Source: Granulicella pectinivorans
Lineage (GTDB): Bacteria; Acidobacteriota; Terriglobia; Terriglobales; Acidobacteriaceae
Length of the DNA stretch: 64,000 bases
Assembly: GCF_900114625.1 (NCBI RefSeq)
Contig: NZ_FOZL01000002.1
Span: 62,001 to 126,000, forward strand
Direction: 5' to 3'
Positions 42,134 to 52,445 of this stretch are shown here, in pieces; within the stretch, counting starts at the first letter, position 1; every line of letters starts with the position of its first letter. A program made the position numbers and the translations under genes. The notes beneath the pieces were generated by a model. That model did not search any database. It worked only from the letters and a program-made list of their open reading frames with translations, and was not told the origin of the DNA.

Positions 42134-44593
42134 CTACTGCTGGCGGAGCGTATCGTTCGGATTCAGCCGCGATGCCCGGTACGAAGGCACCAGGCACGAA
42201 GCAGCCGCAACCACGAACAGCAACGCCGTCATCCCGCAAAAAGTCACCGTGTCCAAAGCCTTCGTGCTGAACAGCAGCGAAGTCATATAGCGCGTCAGTC
42301 CGAACGAAGCCACAAGCCCAATCGCAAGCCCGCACCCCGCCAACAGCAAGCCACGCCGCAACACCAGCGACAACACATCCGACCTCTGCGCGCCCAGCGC
42401 CAGTCGCAGTCCAAGCTCCATCGTCCTCTGCCCCACCATGTAGCTCAGTACCGCATACAGGCCAATCGCCGCCAGCAGCAACGCAATCGCCGCAAAGCCC
42501 GTCAGCAGAATCGTCTGAAACCTCTGTTGCGCGGTATTCTGCGCCACCAGCTCCGTATAGGTACTCGTCGCATACACCGGCACCGCCGCATCCTGCTCCG
42601 CCACCAGCGTCCGGACGGTATCGAGATACGCAGTCGGATCCTTGTCCACGCGCATCGCAAACGACGGCCCGCGCAGCGTCGCGTGCGCATACGGAAGGTA
42701 GTACTCCGGCTGTGCACTCTCCGACACCCCGATCCGCGTCACGTTTCCCGTCACCCCAACAATCTCCGCCCACGGCGCCGGATCATCGTTCGAGAGATCC
42801 GACTTGATCCGCTTGCCCAGAACCTCTTCGCCCGGGAAGAACTTGTCCGCGAACGCCTGGTTCACGATCATCACCGGTGGCCCCTTCGGCTGGTCTTCCG
42901 CCGCCGTAAAGTACCTTCCCTTCAACAAGGGAATCTTCATCGTCTGAAAGAAGTTCGACGCCACCGTACTCACCCGCGCCGAAGGCTCATCGCCCGGCAT
43001 CGTCGGCCTTCCGTCGATCGAAAACGAGATGTGCATGTCGCCGCCCGTCAAAGGCAAAGGAAACGCATACGTCAACCCCTTCACCCCCGGCACCGCGGCC
43101 ATCCGCTCCTGCAGACTCTGCACAAACTGCATCGTCTTCTCGTCCTTGTACCGGCCACCCGGCATCGCAACACGGAACGTCAGCACATGCTGCGGCGAGA
43201 ACCCGGGATCCACGCTCATCAGCCGGTCGAAACTCCGGATCAGCAGCCCAGCGCCCACCAGCAGCACCAGCCCGATCGCCGTTTCACCCACCACCAGCGC
43301 GCCATGCAGCCTCTGCTGACCCTTGCCCGACGTCGTGCTCCGCCCGCCATCCCGCAAAGCCGTCGCAGGATCGAGCCTCGACATCCGCCAAGCCGGCAGC
43401 ACTCCAAACACCAGACCCGTCACCACCGAAGCCGCAATCGCAAACCCCAGTACCCGCCCATCCATCGCCAGTTCCGTCACCCGCGGCAGATTCTCCGGCA
43501 GAAATCGCGGAGCCAGCTTCAGCGCCAGCGAAGCCAGCGCAACCCCGAACATCCCGCCCATCGCCGACATCGTCACCGACTCCACCAGCATCTGCCGCAC
43601 CAGCGCGATCCGCGTCGCGCCCAGCGCCGACCGCACCGCCAGCTCCGCCCCCCGCGCCGAGCTCCGCGTCAGCAGCAGCCCGGCCACATTCACGCAGGCC
43701 ATCAGCAGCAGAAACGAAACCGCTCCAAACAGGATCCGCAAAGGCTTCCGCGCATCCCCAACGACCTTCACATCCTCCGGAATCACCCTCACACCAATCT
43801 GTTTCTTGTCGTCATCCGGATACCGCACCGACAGTCCTTTCTGGATCGCCGTCATCTCCGACCCAGCCTGCTCCACCGTCACCCCGGCCTTCAGTCGACC
43901 AATCACATCCAGTTGGCTCCATCCCCGCTGCATACCCGACGGGTTCTTCCCCTCCATCGTCCCCGACGGAGGCACCCACAGCGCGGTACTCGCATACCCC
44001 GGAAACTGGAACCCCTGCGGCATCACCCCAATCACCGTGAAGCTCTCTTCGTTCAGCCGTATGCTCTTCCCCACCGCATCCGGGCGGCCAGCGAACACCG
44101 ACCGCCAAAGCCCATCGCTGATCACCACCGACCGGCTCCCGGCCTGCTCCTCCGACCGCACAAACCCACGCCCCAGCACCGGCGCGACACCAAGCACACG
44201 GAAGAAGTCCGAGCTCACCACCATCCCCGCCATCCGCCGCGCCGGTGTATGCTCGCCAGCCCCCAGGCTGAACGCCGCGCCGGCGTATGATGCCATCACT
44301 TCAAAGCTCTTCGACTGCTCCCGCCAATCGAAGAAGTTCGGATACGAGGTCTCATCCGCCATCGTCGCCCCGGAGTTGCCTCCTCCACGCGCCAGCGACA
44401 GCGTATCAAGCGCCATCAAACGCTCCGGATCCGCAAACGGCAAAGGCCGCAGCAGCACCGTGTCCACCAGCGAAAACACCGAGGTCGCCGCGCCAATTCC
44501 CAGTGCCAGAGTCAGCACCACCGTCACCGTAAACCCCGGTGATTTCCGCATCTGCCGCAGCCCAAACCGAATTTCCTGCCAAATACCGCTCAT
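42134..44593 (-). CDS. ADOP-type duplicated ABC permease (MacB-FtsX), copy 1
   Basis: 819 residues from ATG 44593 (GAGGG upstream). Architecture: N-terminal helix (GFTVTVVLTLALGIGAATSVF), periplasmic MacB core domain (~60-270), FtsX helices (~285-420), a second MacB core (~440-670) and a second FtsX bundle (~690-810) ending NPNDTLRQQ. This is the acidobacterial duplicated orphan permease layout. It differs from copies 2-5, which end EALR(S/T)E or KALRSE. Being next to an ATPase and tolC it is the likeliest core exporter. Confidence 0.88.
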   Translation of the reverse strand: MSGIWQEIRFGLRQMRKSPGFTVTVVLTLALGIGAATSVFSLVDTVLLRPLPFADPERLMALDTLSLARGGGNSGATMADETSYPNFFDWREQSKSFEVMASYAGAAFSLGAGEHTPARRMAGMVVSSDFFRVLGVAPVLGRGFVRSEEQAGSRSVVISDGLWRSVFAGRPDAVGKSIRLNEESFTVIGVMPQGFQFPGYASTALWVPPSGTMEGKNPSGMQRGWSQLDVIGRLKAGVTVEQAGSEMTAIQKGLSVRYPDDDKKQIGVRVIPEDVKVVGDARKPLRILFGAVSFLLLMACVNVAGLLLTRSSARGAELAVRSALGATRIALVRQMLVESVTMSAMGGMFGVALASLALKLAPRFLPENLPRVTELAMDGRVLGFAIAASVVTGLVFGVLPAWRMSRLDPATALRDGGRSTTSGKGQQRLHGALVVGETAIGLVLLVGAGLLIRSFDRLMSVDPGFSPQHVLTFRVAMPGGRYKDEKTMQFVQSLQERMAAVPGVKGLTYAFPLPLTGGDMHISFSIDGRPTMPGDEPSARVSTVASNFFQTMKIPLLKGRYFTAAEDQPKGPPVMIVNQAFADKFFPGEEVLGKRIKSDLSNDDPAPWAEIVGVTGNVTRIGVSESAQPEYYLPYAHATLRGPSFAMRVDKDPTAYLDTVRTLVAEQDAAVPVYATSTYTELVAQNTAQQRFQTILLTGFAAIALLLAAIGLYAVLSYMVGQRTMELGLRLALGAQRSDVLSLVLRRGLLLAGCGLAIGLVASFGLTRYMTSLLFSTKALDTVTFCGMTALLFVVAAASCLVPSYRASRLNPNDTLRQQ

Positions 44594-44658
44594 AAAAAAG
44601 CCCTCAAAACTCCAAACCGAAAAACTGACAAGGTACACTTGGCGACTCAGAACTGCCT

Positions 44659-47172
44659 TCACTCACTCCGCAAAGCCTCAACCGGCTCCACAGCCGCCGC
44701 CCGGCGAGCCGGCAACCAGCTCGCCAACCCAGCCGCCAGCAACATCGCCGCCGCCGCAAAACTCAAAGCCGAAAAAGAACTCGAAAGCACGCCACCAATC
44801 GCCGCGCCGCCCGTATTCACCACATCCTCGAGCACACTCCCCACCACCTTCGGCACGGCCAGACTCATCAACCCACCCGCCACCAATCCCACCGTGGTCA
44901 AGGCCAGCCCACGCCCCAGAATCAGCCGCAGAATCTCCCCCCGCCCCGCGCCAATCGCCATCCGCACGCCAATCTCGCGCGTCCTCTGCGTCACCTGGTA
45001 GCTCAACAGCCCAAACAATCCAATCACCGTCAGCAGCAGCGCAAATCCCGCAAACCCACCCGCCAGCCAGCTAAAGAACCGCGGCCCCGATACCGTCTTA
45101 TCCACCACCGACTGCATCGTGGAAAGCTTCGCCACCGGCATCTCCGGATCGGCGTCCGCAACCGCCTTCGCCACGGCAGCGGCCACGTCGACATCCGCCG
45201 CCGTCCTCACCACGAACGTCGTCGGAAACCACCCATTCACAATCTTCGTCATCGCATCCGACATCTGGTCGATGGGCACATACACCACCGCGCCCAGACG
45301 CTCCGTCAGCGAGTGCGAATGCACATCCGCCGCCACCCCCACCACCGTGTATCGCTCGGTCCCTCCAAACACCACGGCCTGCCCGATCGCCGGCTTGCCC
45401 GGCCACCACCTCTTCGCCGCCGTCGCGCTCACCACAGCCACATGGGCCGACGCCGCCCGATCCTCCACCGTAATCTCCCGGCCCTCCATCACCGGCACGC
45501 CCATCGTCCTGAAGTACCCCGGCGTCACCGCCCGGAACTCAATCACTGCTTTCAGATTCGGCTGGTCCGCCGGATACCCGCCCATATTCAACCCACGATC
45601 CAGCGGCAACCCATTCACCGCCGCCACCCGCGTCACGCCCGGATACTGCCCCAGCTCCCCAACCACCTTCTCCACAAACTGCGCCGTGTGCAGATTCGTT
45701 CCGTACACCTCGCCCTTCAAAAGCACCTGCGCCACATCCAACCGCTTCGTCTCCACTCCCGAAGGCACAGCCTGCATCTTCAAAAAACTTCCCAGCAACA
45801 GCGAAGCCGCCGATAACAGCACCATCGCCACCGCCACCTGCCCCACCATTAAGCCCTTGCCCACACGCACCTGCGCCACATTCGCGCCCGCCGCCTGCCC
45901 ACCCTTCAAAGCCGCCTGCGCATCCTGCCGGAACACCGTCCATCCCGGAAGCAGACCGCACACCAGCGTCGTCAAAAACGCCACGCCCACCACGACGGCC
46001 ACAACACTCCACCCATCACCCGCACCATGCACCACCGGAATCGCCATCGGAGCCGAAGCCAGCAGCAACGGCTTCGCCATCTGCGCGATCCCCAACCCCA
46101 ACACTCCACCTGTCACGGCAAGCAGCAAACTCTCACTCACCAGCAAACGCAGCAACCCGCTCCGCGTAGCGCCCAGCGCCGTCCGTAGCGCCAGCTCCCG
46201 CGTTCGTGTAGCCGCCCGCGCCGTCATCAGCCCAGCCAGATTCAAACAAGCCACCAGCAACACCGCCGCGACCGCCGCCAGCAGCACCAGCAGGCTCTGC
46301 TTCACATCCGTCACCATCACCGTCTTCAACGGCCACGCCCGATACGCATGGCGAATCTTCCCGCCACTCCCATCCGTTGTCATCCAGTCCTTGTAGATCG
46401 GAAACGCCTCATACATCGGCCCCGTCAGGCTATCCAGCTCTCGCTGCGCCTGCGCCATCGAAACACCCGGCCGCAGCCGCCCGATCATCACATAGTTATC
46501 CCCGTCGTACCCCGGGTCCTTCGTGCTTATCTGCGCCGGCAGCCAGATCCCTGCATTCATCGTCAGCACATCCGGAGCCTCGCCCGTATGCGACACCGCC
46601 TCCGGCAGCACCCCGATCACTGTATACGGCTCCTCATTCAGCCGAATCGCCCTGCCCACCACACCCGCGTCTCCGCCAAACGTCCTCTGCCAGACCCAGT
46701 AGCTCAGCATCGCAACCTTCGGTCCACCCGGCAGATCGTCCTCCGCAGCGAACGTCCGCCCCAGAACTGGCGTCACCCCCAGCGTAGGAAAAAACCCCGC
46801 CGAGACCTTTGCCGACTCCAGCCGCATCGGCTTCGCGCCGCCCGGTGCCGACAGATTCATCCCATAGCTCGAGTCATCCGCTATCCCCACCGCTTCAAAG
46901 CTCTTGGCATGCGCCTTGATAAAGTCCGCGGTCCCACCCGTCTGTTCAGCCGCCGGCTTCTCCGTCGGAAACCGAAACCCGATCCCCACCAGCCGTTCCG
47001 CCTCCGGATACGGCAGCGGGGCCAGCAGTACATCATGCACCACCGAGTACATCGTGGCTGTAGCCCCGATCCCCAGCCCCAGCGTCAACACCGCCGTAGC
47101 AAGGAACCCAGGCGACCGCCGCAACCCCCGCGCCGCATACCGAACATCCCGCAAAACCGTATCCAGAACCAT
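44659..47172 (-). CDS. ADOP-type duplicated ABC permease, copy 2
   Basis: 837 residues; GAGGAG lies 5 nt before ATG 47172. N-terminal block LRRSPGFLATAVLTLGLGIGAT, periplasmic domain with GVTPVLGRTFAAEDDLPGG, FtsX helices around LLVLLAAVAAVLLVACLNLAGL, then a repeat ending EPVEALRSE. Substrate unknown. The mRNA just before its ribosome-binding site carries five GGG triplets in heptad register. Confidence 0.87.
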   Translation of the reverse strand: MVLDTVLRDVRYAARGLRRSPGFLATAVLTLGLGIGATATMYSVVHDVLLAPLPYPEAERLVGIGFRFPTEKPAAEQTGGTADFIKAHAKSFEAVGIADDSSYGMNLSAPGGAKPMRLESAKVSAGFFPTLGVTPVLGRTFAAEDDLPGGPKVAMLSYWVWQRTFGGDAGVVGRAIRLNEEPYTVIGVLPEAVSHTGEAPDVLTMNAGIWLPAQISTKDPGYDGDNYVMIGRLRPGVSMAQAQRELDSLTGPMYEAFPIYKDWMTTDGSGGKIRHAYRAWPLKTVMVTDVKQSLLVLLAAVAAVLLVACLNLAGLMTARAATRTRELALRTALGATRSGLLRLLVSESLLLAVTGGVLGLGIAQMAKPLLLASAPMAIPVVHGAGDGWSVVAVVVGVAFLTTLVCGLLPGWTVFRQDAQAALKGGQAAGANVAQVRVGKGLMVGQVAVAMVLLSAASLLLGSFLKMQAVPSGVETKRLDVAQVLLKGEVYGTNLHTAQFVEKVVGELGQYPGVTRVAAVNGLPLDRGLNMGGYPADQPNLKAVIEFRAVTPGYFRTMGVPVMEGREITVEDRAASAHVAVVSATAAKRWWPGKPAIGQAVVFGGTERYTVVGVAADVHSHSLTERLGAVVYVPIDQMSDAMTKIVNGWFPTTFVVRTAADVDVAAAVAKAVADADPEMPVAKLSTMQSVVDKTVSGPRFFSWLAGGFAGFALLLTVIGLFGLLSYQVTQRTREIGVRMAIGAGRGEILRLILGRGLALTTVGLVAGGLMSLAVPKVVGSVLEDVVNTGGAAIGGVLSSSFSALSFAAAAMLLAAGLASWLPARRAAAVEPVEALRSE

Positions 47173-47185
47173 CGTGTCTCCTCAG

Positions 47186-47219
47186 CCCTGGGCCCTAAGC
47201 CCTAAGCCCTAAGCCCTAA
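47186..47219 (-). repeat. Heptad repeat (TTAGGGC)n between ADOP copies 3 and 2
   Basis: Four perfect GCCCTAA units on the plus strand (47192-47219) plus one variant. Sense-strand GGG triplets fall at 47186, 47193, 47200, 47207 and 47214, all exactly 7 nt apart with 4-nt loops, which fits the intramolecular G-quadruplex pattern. The array begins 7 nt after the copy-3 stop and ends near the copy-2 ribosome-binding site. Confidence 0.85.
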
Positions 47220-47226
47220 GCCTGCT

Positions 47227-49740
47227 TTACTCTGTTCGCAACGCTTCCGTAGGCTCAACCGTAGCTGCCCGCCGCGCCGGAATCGCCGCAGCCACCAGCA
47301 CCATCACGCCCGTCACAACCACGCATCCCGCCATCGTGATCGGATCGAACGCCGACACCTCGAACATCTGGCTCTTCAACTGCCGTGCCACGGCCACAGA
47401 AACCGGCAAGGCAACCACAATCCCCACGCCCGCTACCTTCGCCATATCGCCCAGCACCATCCGCACCACACCCCAGCGCTGCGCGCCCAGGGCCATCCGT
47501 ATCCCGATCTCCCGCGTCCTCTGCGCCGTCGCGAACGCCAGCACACCATACAAACCGACCGCCGTCGTCAGCAGCGCGACCATCGCAAAGCACGCCGCCA
47601 GCAGCGCGATCATCCGCTCATTCGAGATGTTCGAATCAATCTGCTCATCCATCGTCTTCATCGAGTCCGCGATCAGCTTCGGATCCACCCCATGCACCGC
47701 GCCGCGGATCATGTTCTCCGCAGCCTCCGGAGCCTGCGTCGTCTTCACGTAATACTCCATCCCCTCCATCCCATGGCTCACCTGGTCGAACGGCTGCATC
47801 AGAAACGGCACCGTTCCCGCCCGCACGCCGCGCATCTTCGTATCCGCCACCACGCCCACAATCTGCGTGTCCAGCTTCACCTTGTCGCCGCCGCCCTGCG
47901 TAATCATGTGGCCCAGCGCCTTCTCCACCGACCCGAAGTACTTCACCGCCAGCGACCTGTTGATCATCGCCACCTTCGGCGCACCCTTCGCATCGGCCTC
48001 CGTAAAATCACGCCCCGCCAGCAGGCTGATCCCAAGCGCCTCGCGGTACCCCGGCGTCACACCCGCCACCTCCGTATCCATGTTCTCGTCCGGAGCCGGT
48101 TGATATCCCTCCACCGTAATATTCCCCTGCGAAGAGTTCCCCGCCAGGATCTGGTCCGTCGTCCCACCCACCGCCTTCACGCCCGGCAAAGCCTGCAACG
48201 CAGCCCTCACCCTGCTCTGGTAAGCAACCGTATCCGTCGTCGGAATTCCCGACAGTGTCGTGTCCACCGAGAACTCCACCAGGTGATCCGTGGACAGCCC
48301 CATATCCTGCCCCTTCAACTGGTGCAGAGTCCTCACAAACAACCCCGCACCGCTCAGCAGCAGCACGCTCAGACCAATCTGCAACGCAATCGCCGCCGTC
48401 CGGAACCGCTGCGCTCCACCCAGCATGCCGCCGGCCTTCGTCTTCAGCGACTCCACCATATCCGGCTTCATCATCTGCCACGCCGGAGCCAGGCTGAACA
48501 GCACGCTGATCCCCAACGACAAAACCAGCGTGAAACCCAGCACCCACGCATCCGGCATCGTCTTGAACGCCGTCTCGCCCGTCGAGTCCGTGATCTTCCT
48601 CACCAGGAAGGTAGCCGCCGTAGGCGCAAGCGCCAGCCCGATCGCGCCGCCCAGCCCGCCCAGCACTACGCCCTCCACCAGCATCTGCTGCACAATCCGG
48701 CCACGCGCCGCGCCCAGCGCAAACCGCACCGCGAACTCCCGCGTACGCCCGGCACCACGCACCATCAGCAGATTCGCAAGGTTCATGCAGGTCATCGCTG
48801 CCAGCAAAAGCACCATGCCCATCAAAATCTTCAACGGCGTCTGCAACTGGTCGCGCAGCGGCGAGAAGCCCTTCGCATCCGGCACCAGCTTGATCTCGGA
48901 CTTCGCCACAAAACGATCCGCGAACTTCGCCGAGTGCATATGCATCCGCGCCAGCTCTTCCGCGCGCAGTTGCTTCCACAGCACCGTCAGTCCCGCCGTA
49001 GCCGCCGCAGCCGATACCCCAGGCTTCAACCGTCCAACCACGTTCAGGTACATCGACCTCTCGTCATCCAAATCGTCCAACCCAGGGTTCACCTCCGCCC
49101 GCATCGTGATCGGCACAAACAGCTTCGGCCTGAACCCATTGATCGCACTCGAAAAACCCGCCGGAGCCACGCCCACCACCGTGAACGGCTGCCCGTTCAC
49201 CAGCAGCGTCGAGCCCACCACACCCTTGTCACCCGCAAACTTCGCCTTCCAGAACGCATCGCTCAGCACCACCACCGGACTGCCGTTCTTCACCACATCA
49301 TCGGACGGCAACAGCGTCCGCCCCGCAGCCGCCGGAACACCCAGCACCTGGAAGTAGTTGCCGCTCACCATCTCCGTGTCCACCGACTCCGACTCGTTCT
49401 TCACCAGCACGCCAACCGACGTCTCCACGTTGGCAAACAAGCCGCGGAACGCCTCGTTCTTGTCCCGCAGCTTCTTATACATCGGGTACGAGAAGTACAT
49501 GGAGCTGTCGCCGCCAAACACACTCATCCGGCCCATGTTCGTGCCCGTATACGTCACCTGCTGCAACTCTTCCGGCTTCTCTACCGGCAGCATGCGAAGC
49601 AGCACCTGGTTGAACACGGTAAAGATCGCCGTATTCGCACCGATCCCAAGCGCCAGCGTAAGAATCGCCGTCACCGTAAACCCCGGCGACCGCATCATCT
49701 GCCTCACCCCATACTTCACATCCTGCCAAAGTCCGCTCAT
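47227..49740 (-). CDS. ADOP-type duplicated ABC permease, copy 3
   Basis: 837 residues from ATG 49740, with GAGG 5 nt upstream (an ATG at 49743 is too close). It opens MSGLWQDVKYGVRQMMRSPGF, followed by the helix TVTAILTLALGIGANTAIF; a periplasmic domain has GVPAAAGRTLLPSDD; it ends VEPTEALRTE. Duplicated MacB-core/FtsX architecture as in its neighbours. Confidence 0.87.
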   Translation of the reverse strand: MSGLWQDVKYGVRQMMRSPGFTVTAILTLALGIGANTAIFTVFNQVLLRMLPVEKPEELQQVTYTGTNMGRMSVFGGDSSMYFSYPMYKKLRDKNEAFRGLFANVETSVGVLVKNESESVDTEMVSGNYFQVLGVPAAAGRTLLPSDDVVKNGSPVVVLSDAFWKAKFAGDKGVVGSTLLVNGQPFTVVGVAPAGFSSAINGFRPKLFVPITMRAEVNPGLDDLDDERSMYLNVVGRLKPGVSAAAATAGLTVLWKQLRAEELARMHMHSAKFADRFVAKSEIKLVPDAKGFSPLRDQLQTPLKILMGMVLLLAAMTCMNLANLLMVRGAGRTREFAVRFALGAARGRIVQQMLVEGVVLGGLGGAIGLALAPTAATFLVRKITDSTGETAFKTMPDAWVLGFTLVLSLGISVLFSLAPAWQMMKPDMVESLKTKAGGMLGGAQRFRTAAIALQIGLSVLLLSGAGLFVRTLHQLKGQDMGLSTDHLVEFSVDTTLSGIPTTDTVAYQSRVRAALQALPGVKAVGGTTDQILAGNSSQGNITVEGYQPAPDENMDTEVAGVTPGYREALGISLLAGRDFTEADAKGAPKVAMINRSLAVKYFGSVEKALGHMITQGGGDKVKLDTQIVGVVADTKMRGVRAGTVPFLMQPFDQVSHGMEGMEYYVKTTQAPEAAENMIRGAVHGVDPKLIADSMKTMDEQIDSNISNERMIALLAACFAMVALLTTAVGLYGVLAFATAQRTREIGIRMALGAQRWGVVRMVLGDMAKVAGVGIVVALPVSVAVARQLKSQMFEVSAFDPITMAGCVVVTGVMVLVAAAIPARRAATVEPTEALRTE

Positions 49741-49791
49741 CATTTCCTCACAGCCCATCAAAGGTAGTTGCCATTGTCGTTGCCTTCTGGG

Positions 49792-49815
49792 CCCTGGGCC
49801 CTAAGCCCTGAACCC
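49792..49815 (-). repeat. Heptad GGG repeat after the ADOP copy 4 stop
   Basis: CCC triplets at 49792, 49799, 49806 and 49813, exactly 7 nt apart; sense strand GGGttcaGGGcttaGGG then cccaGGG. Four tracts with 4-nt loops meet the G-quadruplex pattern. It lies 4 nt after the copy-4 stop codon. Confidence 0.8.
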
Positions 49816-49819
49816 TGCT

Positions 49820-52372
49820 TTACTCGCTCCGCAAAGCCTTCACCGGATCCGTACTCGCCGCACGTCTCGCCGGAATCAACCCGGCCACCAGCGCCGCAAC
49901 CGCCAGAGCACCGGCCGCCGCCGCCAGCGTCCCCACATCGTTCCCGCTCACTTCAAACAACTGCGACTTCACATACCGCACGCAGATCAGCGACACCGGA
50001 ATCCCGATCGCCAGCCCAATCCCCGCCTGCAACAGAGCATCCCGCAGCACCATCCGCACCACACTCCCACGAGCCGCGCCCAACGCCATCCGAATCCCGA
50101 TCTCCGGTGTCCGACGCGCCACCGTATACGCCGTCACGCCATACAGACCGATCGCCGCCAGCACCAGCGCCAGCAGCCCGAACATCAGCGTCAGCCGGGC
50201 AATCATCCGGTCCTGCGTAAACTGCCCCGCGATCTGTTCATCGAACGTCTCGAACCGCAGCACCGTCAGGTTCGAGTTGATGCTCGCCAGCGTCTGCCGC
50301 ACCTGCGCCTCCATCCCATCCGTCGAGCCCTTCGTCTGGATCACCAGCGCGCCAATATACGTGGAACCCGCCTCGCCCTTCGGATTCTGATTGCTCGCCG
50401 CCTTCTGCAACAGCGGACGCATATACATCGGCCTCACCGGCCTGCGCGGATTGTTGTACTTCACATCCTTCATCACGCCGACGATCTCCATATCGCCCAC
50501 GCTCGGCGGCCCGTCCGTACCGAAGTGCGCCCCAATCGGCTCCGCGCCATTCTTGAAAAACTTCCGCACGAACGCCTCGTTCACCACAGCGACGCCGCGC
50601 GAGGTCTCCGTATCCTGATCCGTGATCCCCCGTCCCTTCACCACCTTCTGCCCGATCGCATCGAAGTAGTCCGGATTCCCCCTCACCCACGAAGCCCCGG
50701 TATCCTCACGCGGACCAGTCGGTGGCCGACCCGCAAACGTCACACCCTCGCCCCAGTTGTTGCCCTCCATCGGCGTATACAGACTCATCCCCACCCGCTC
50801 CACACCCGGCAGCGCCTTCAACCGCTCGTACATCGTCGGATACAGCCCAGGCAGTTGCTCCGGCGTATACCCCGCCTGCTGCGGACTCACATGCACAATC
50901 ACCCGGTGCTCCGTCTGCAACCCGAAGTCCTGGTGCTCCAGCTTGCTCAAACTCCGCGTCAACAGCCCCGCCCCCACCAGCAGCACCAGCGACAGCGCCG
51001 CCTGCACCACCACCAGCGTCTTCTGCACCAGCGAGCCGCCCTCTTTCGTCGACCGTCCCGATCCCCGCAGCGCCTCCGCCGGCTCACCATGCGACGTAAT
51101 CCATGCCGGTGCCAGCCCAAACACCACGCCCGTCACCAGCGAAATCCCGAACGCAAATCCCAGCACCACCGGCGAAGGCGCCGCATCGATCGGCATCATC
51201 CCACCGCGATCGAACGCCAGCGCCAGCAAAGCACGCGCACCCGCATACGCCACCGCCAGACCAGCCACGCCGCCCAGCACCGCCAACACCACGCTCTCTG
51301 TCAGAATCTGCCGGATCAACCGCGCCCGTGATGCTCCCAGAGCCATCCGAATCGACGTCTCAGCCCGCCGGGCCAGCCCTCGCACCAGCACCAGATTCGC
51401 AATATTCGCGCACGCAATCAGCAGCACCAGGCCCGCAATCCCCATCAGCAGATGCAACCCGGTCGCATAGTGCTCCTGCGTATTCGCAATCCCCAACGCC
51501 CCCGGAACCAGCACCGTCGTCGTCTTGCCAAGCTGCACCTTGCCGTCTTCGGTCTTGTAGATCTCCACATTTTCGCCAAGCCACTGCCGCAACGCGCCGC
51601 TCATCTTTGCCGCGAGCGGTCCAAGTTCAACCCCGGGCTTCACCCGCCCCAGCAGATAAACCCAGTTGCTTCCCTTCCGGTGTAGCAACGGCGAAGCCGC
51701 GTGCAGCACCGGTTCCTGCGCCATCGGCATGTAGTACGCAACGGACACATCCAACCGGTCTCCATAGAAACCCTCCGGCGCCACCCCGACCACCGTAAAC
51801 GGATGCGCATTCAGCTCGAACGTAGACCCCACCACCGCAGGGTCCCGCGCAAAATCCCGCTCCCAGGTCTGATAGCCCATCACCACCACCGGAGCCGCAT
51901 TCGCCAGGTCGTCGGACGGTTGCAGCAGACGCCCCGCCGCAGGCTGTACCCCGAATACCGCAAAGTAGTTCCCCGAAACATACTCGCCCTTGCCCGGCTG
52001 CGCGGGCGAAGAGCTCGACTGTTTCCGCGCAATCACCGAACCATCGCCCACACCTGACTGCATCGCCGCCAGTTGCTCAAACTCCGGCGTGTTATCCCGC
52101 AAATGCACATACAGGTCGTAGGAGAACAACGAGTACTTGTTCTTGTCCGGAAACCCGCCATTCACACAGCAATCGTCTTCATCCCCCACCCGCACCAGTT
52201 GCTCCGGATGCGGCACCGGCAGATGCCGCATCAGCACCGCATGCACCAGCGTAAAGATAGCCGCATTGGCGCCGATGCCAAGCGCCAGCGTCAGCACCGC
52301 CGTCATCGTAAAACCCGGGGCCTTCACCAACTGCCGCACAGCATACTTCACATCCCGCCAAATCTCGTTCAT
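49820..52372 (-). CDS. ADOP-type duplicated ABC permease, copy 4
   Basis: 850 residues from ATG 52372 (GGAG 6 nt upstream). It opens MNEIWRDVKYAVRQLVKAPGF. The first periplasmic domain carries an insertion with CC (GDEDDCCVNGGFPDKNKYS) not seen in the other copies. FtsX blocks include LLMGIAGLVLLIACANIANLV and LMFGLLALVLAAIGLYGV; it ends DPVKALRSE. Confidence 0.87.
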   Translation of the reverse strand: MNEIWRDVKYAVRQLVKAPGFTMTAVLTLALGIGANAAIFTLVHAVLMRHLPVPHPEQLVRVGDEDDCCVNGGFPDKNKYSLFSYDLYVHLRDNTPEFEQLAAMQSGVGDGSVIARKQSSSSPAQPGKGEYVSGNYFAVFGVQPAAGRLLQPSDDLANAAPVVVMGYQTWERDFARDPAVVGSTFELNAHPFTVVGVAPEGFYGDRLDVSVAYYMPMAQEPVLHAASPLLHRKGSNWVYLLGRVKPGVELGPLAAKMSGALRQWLGENVEIYKTEDGKVQLGKTTTVLVPGALGIANTQEHYATGLHLLMGIAGLVLLIACANIANLVLVRGLARRAETSIRMALGASRARLIRQILTESVVLAVLGGVAGLAVAYAGARALLALAFDRGGMMPIDAAPSPVVLGFAFGISLVTGVVFGLAPAWITSHGEPAEALRGSGRSTKEGGSLVQKTLVVVQAALSLVLLVGAGLLTRSLSKLEHQDFGLQTEHRVIVHVSPQQAGYTPEQLPGLYPTMYERLKALPGVERVGMSLYTPMEGNNWGEGVTFAGRPPTGPREDTGASWVRGNPDYFDAIGQKVVKGRGITDQDTETSRGVAVVNEAFVRKFFKNGAEPIGAHFGTDGPPSVGDMEIVGVMKDVKYNNPRRPVRPMYMRPLLQKAASNQNPKGEAGSTYIGALVIQTKGSTDGMEAQVRQTLASINSNLTVLRFETFDEQIAGQFTQDRMIARLTLMFGLLALVLAAIGLYGVTAYTVARRTPEIGIRMALGAARGSVVRMVLRDALLQAGIGLAIGIPVSLICVRYVKSQLFEVSGNDVGTLAAAAGALAVAALVAGLIPARRAASTDPVKALRSE

Positions 52373-52430
52373 CGCCATCTCCGTCCAGTACTCACTTCTG
52401 CCTTGCTCGTGCGGTTGCCTTGAGGATTAG

Positions 52431-52440
52431 CCCTGGTCCC
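52431..52440 (-). repeat. Short heptad GGG remnant after the ADOP copy 5 stop
   Basis: Two CCC triplets at 52431 and 52438, 7 nt apart, 5 nt downstream of the copy-5 stop. The flanking GAGTAA-stop context resembles that at 47227 and 49820, so this looks like a shrunken member of the same repeat family. Confidence 0.45.
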
Positions 52441-52445
52441 TGCCG

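Noticed and set aside
42527..44290. Long plus-strand open frame over ADOP copy 1
   Set aside because: Arg/His-rich shadow of the permease gene, as are similar frames over the transglycosylase (7941-9593) and ADOP copy 3 (47692-49767).
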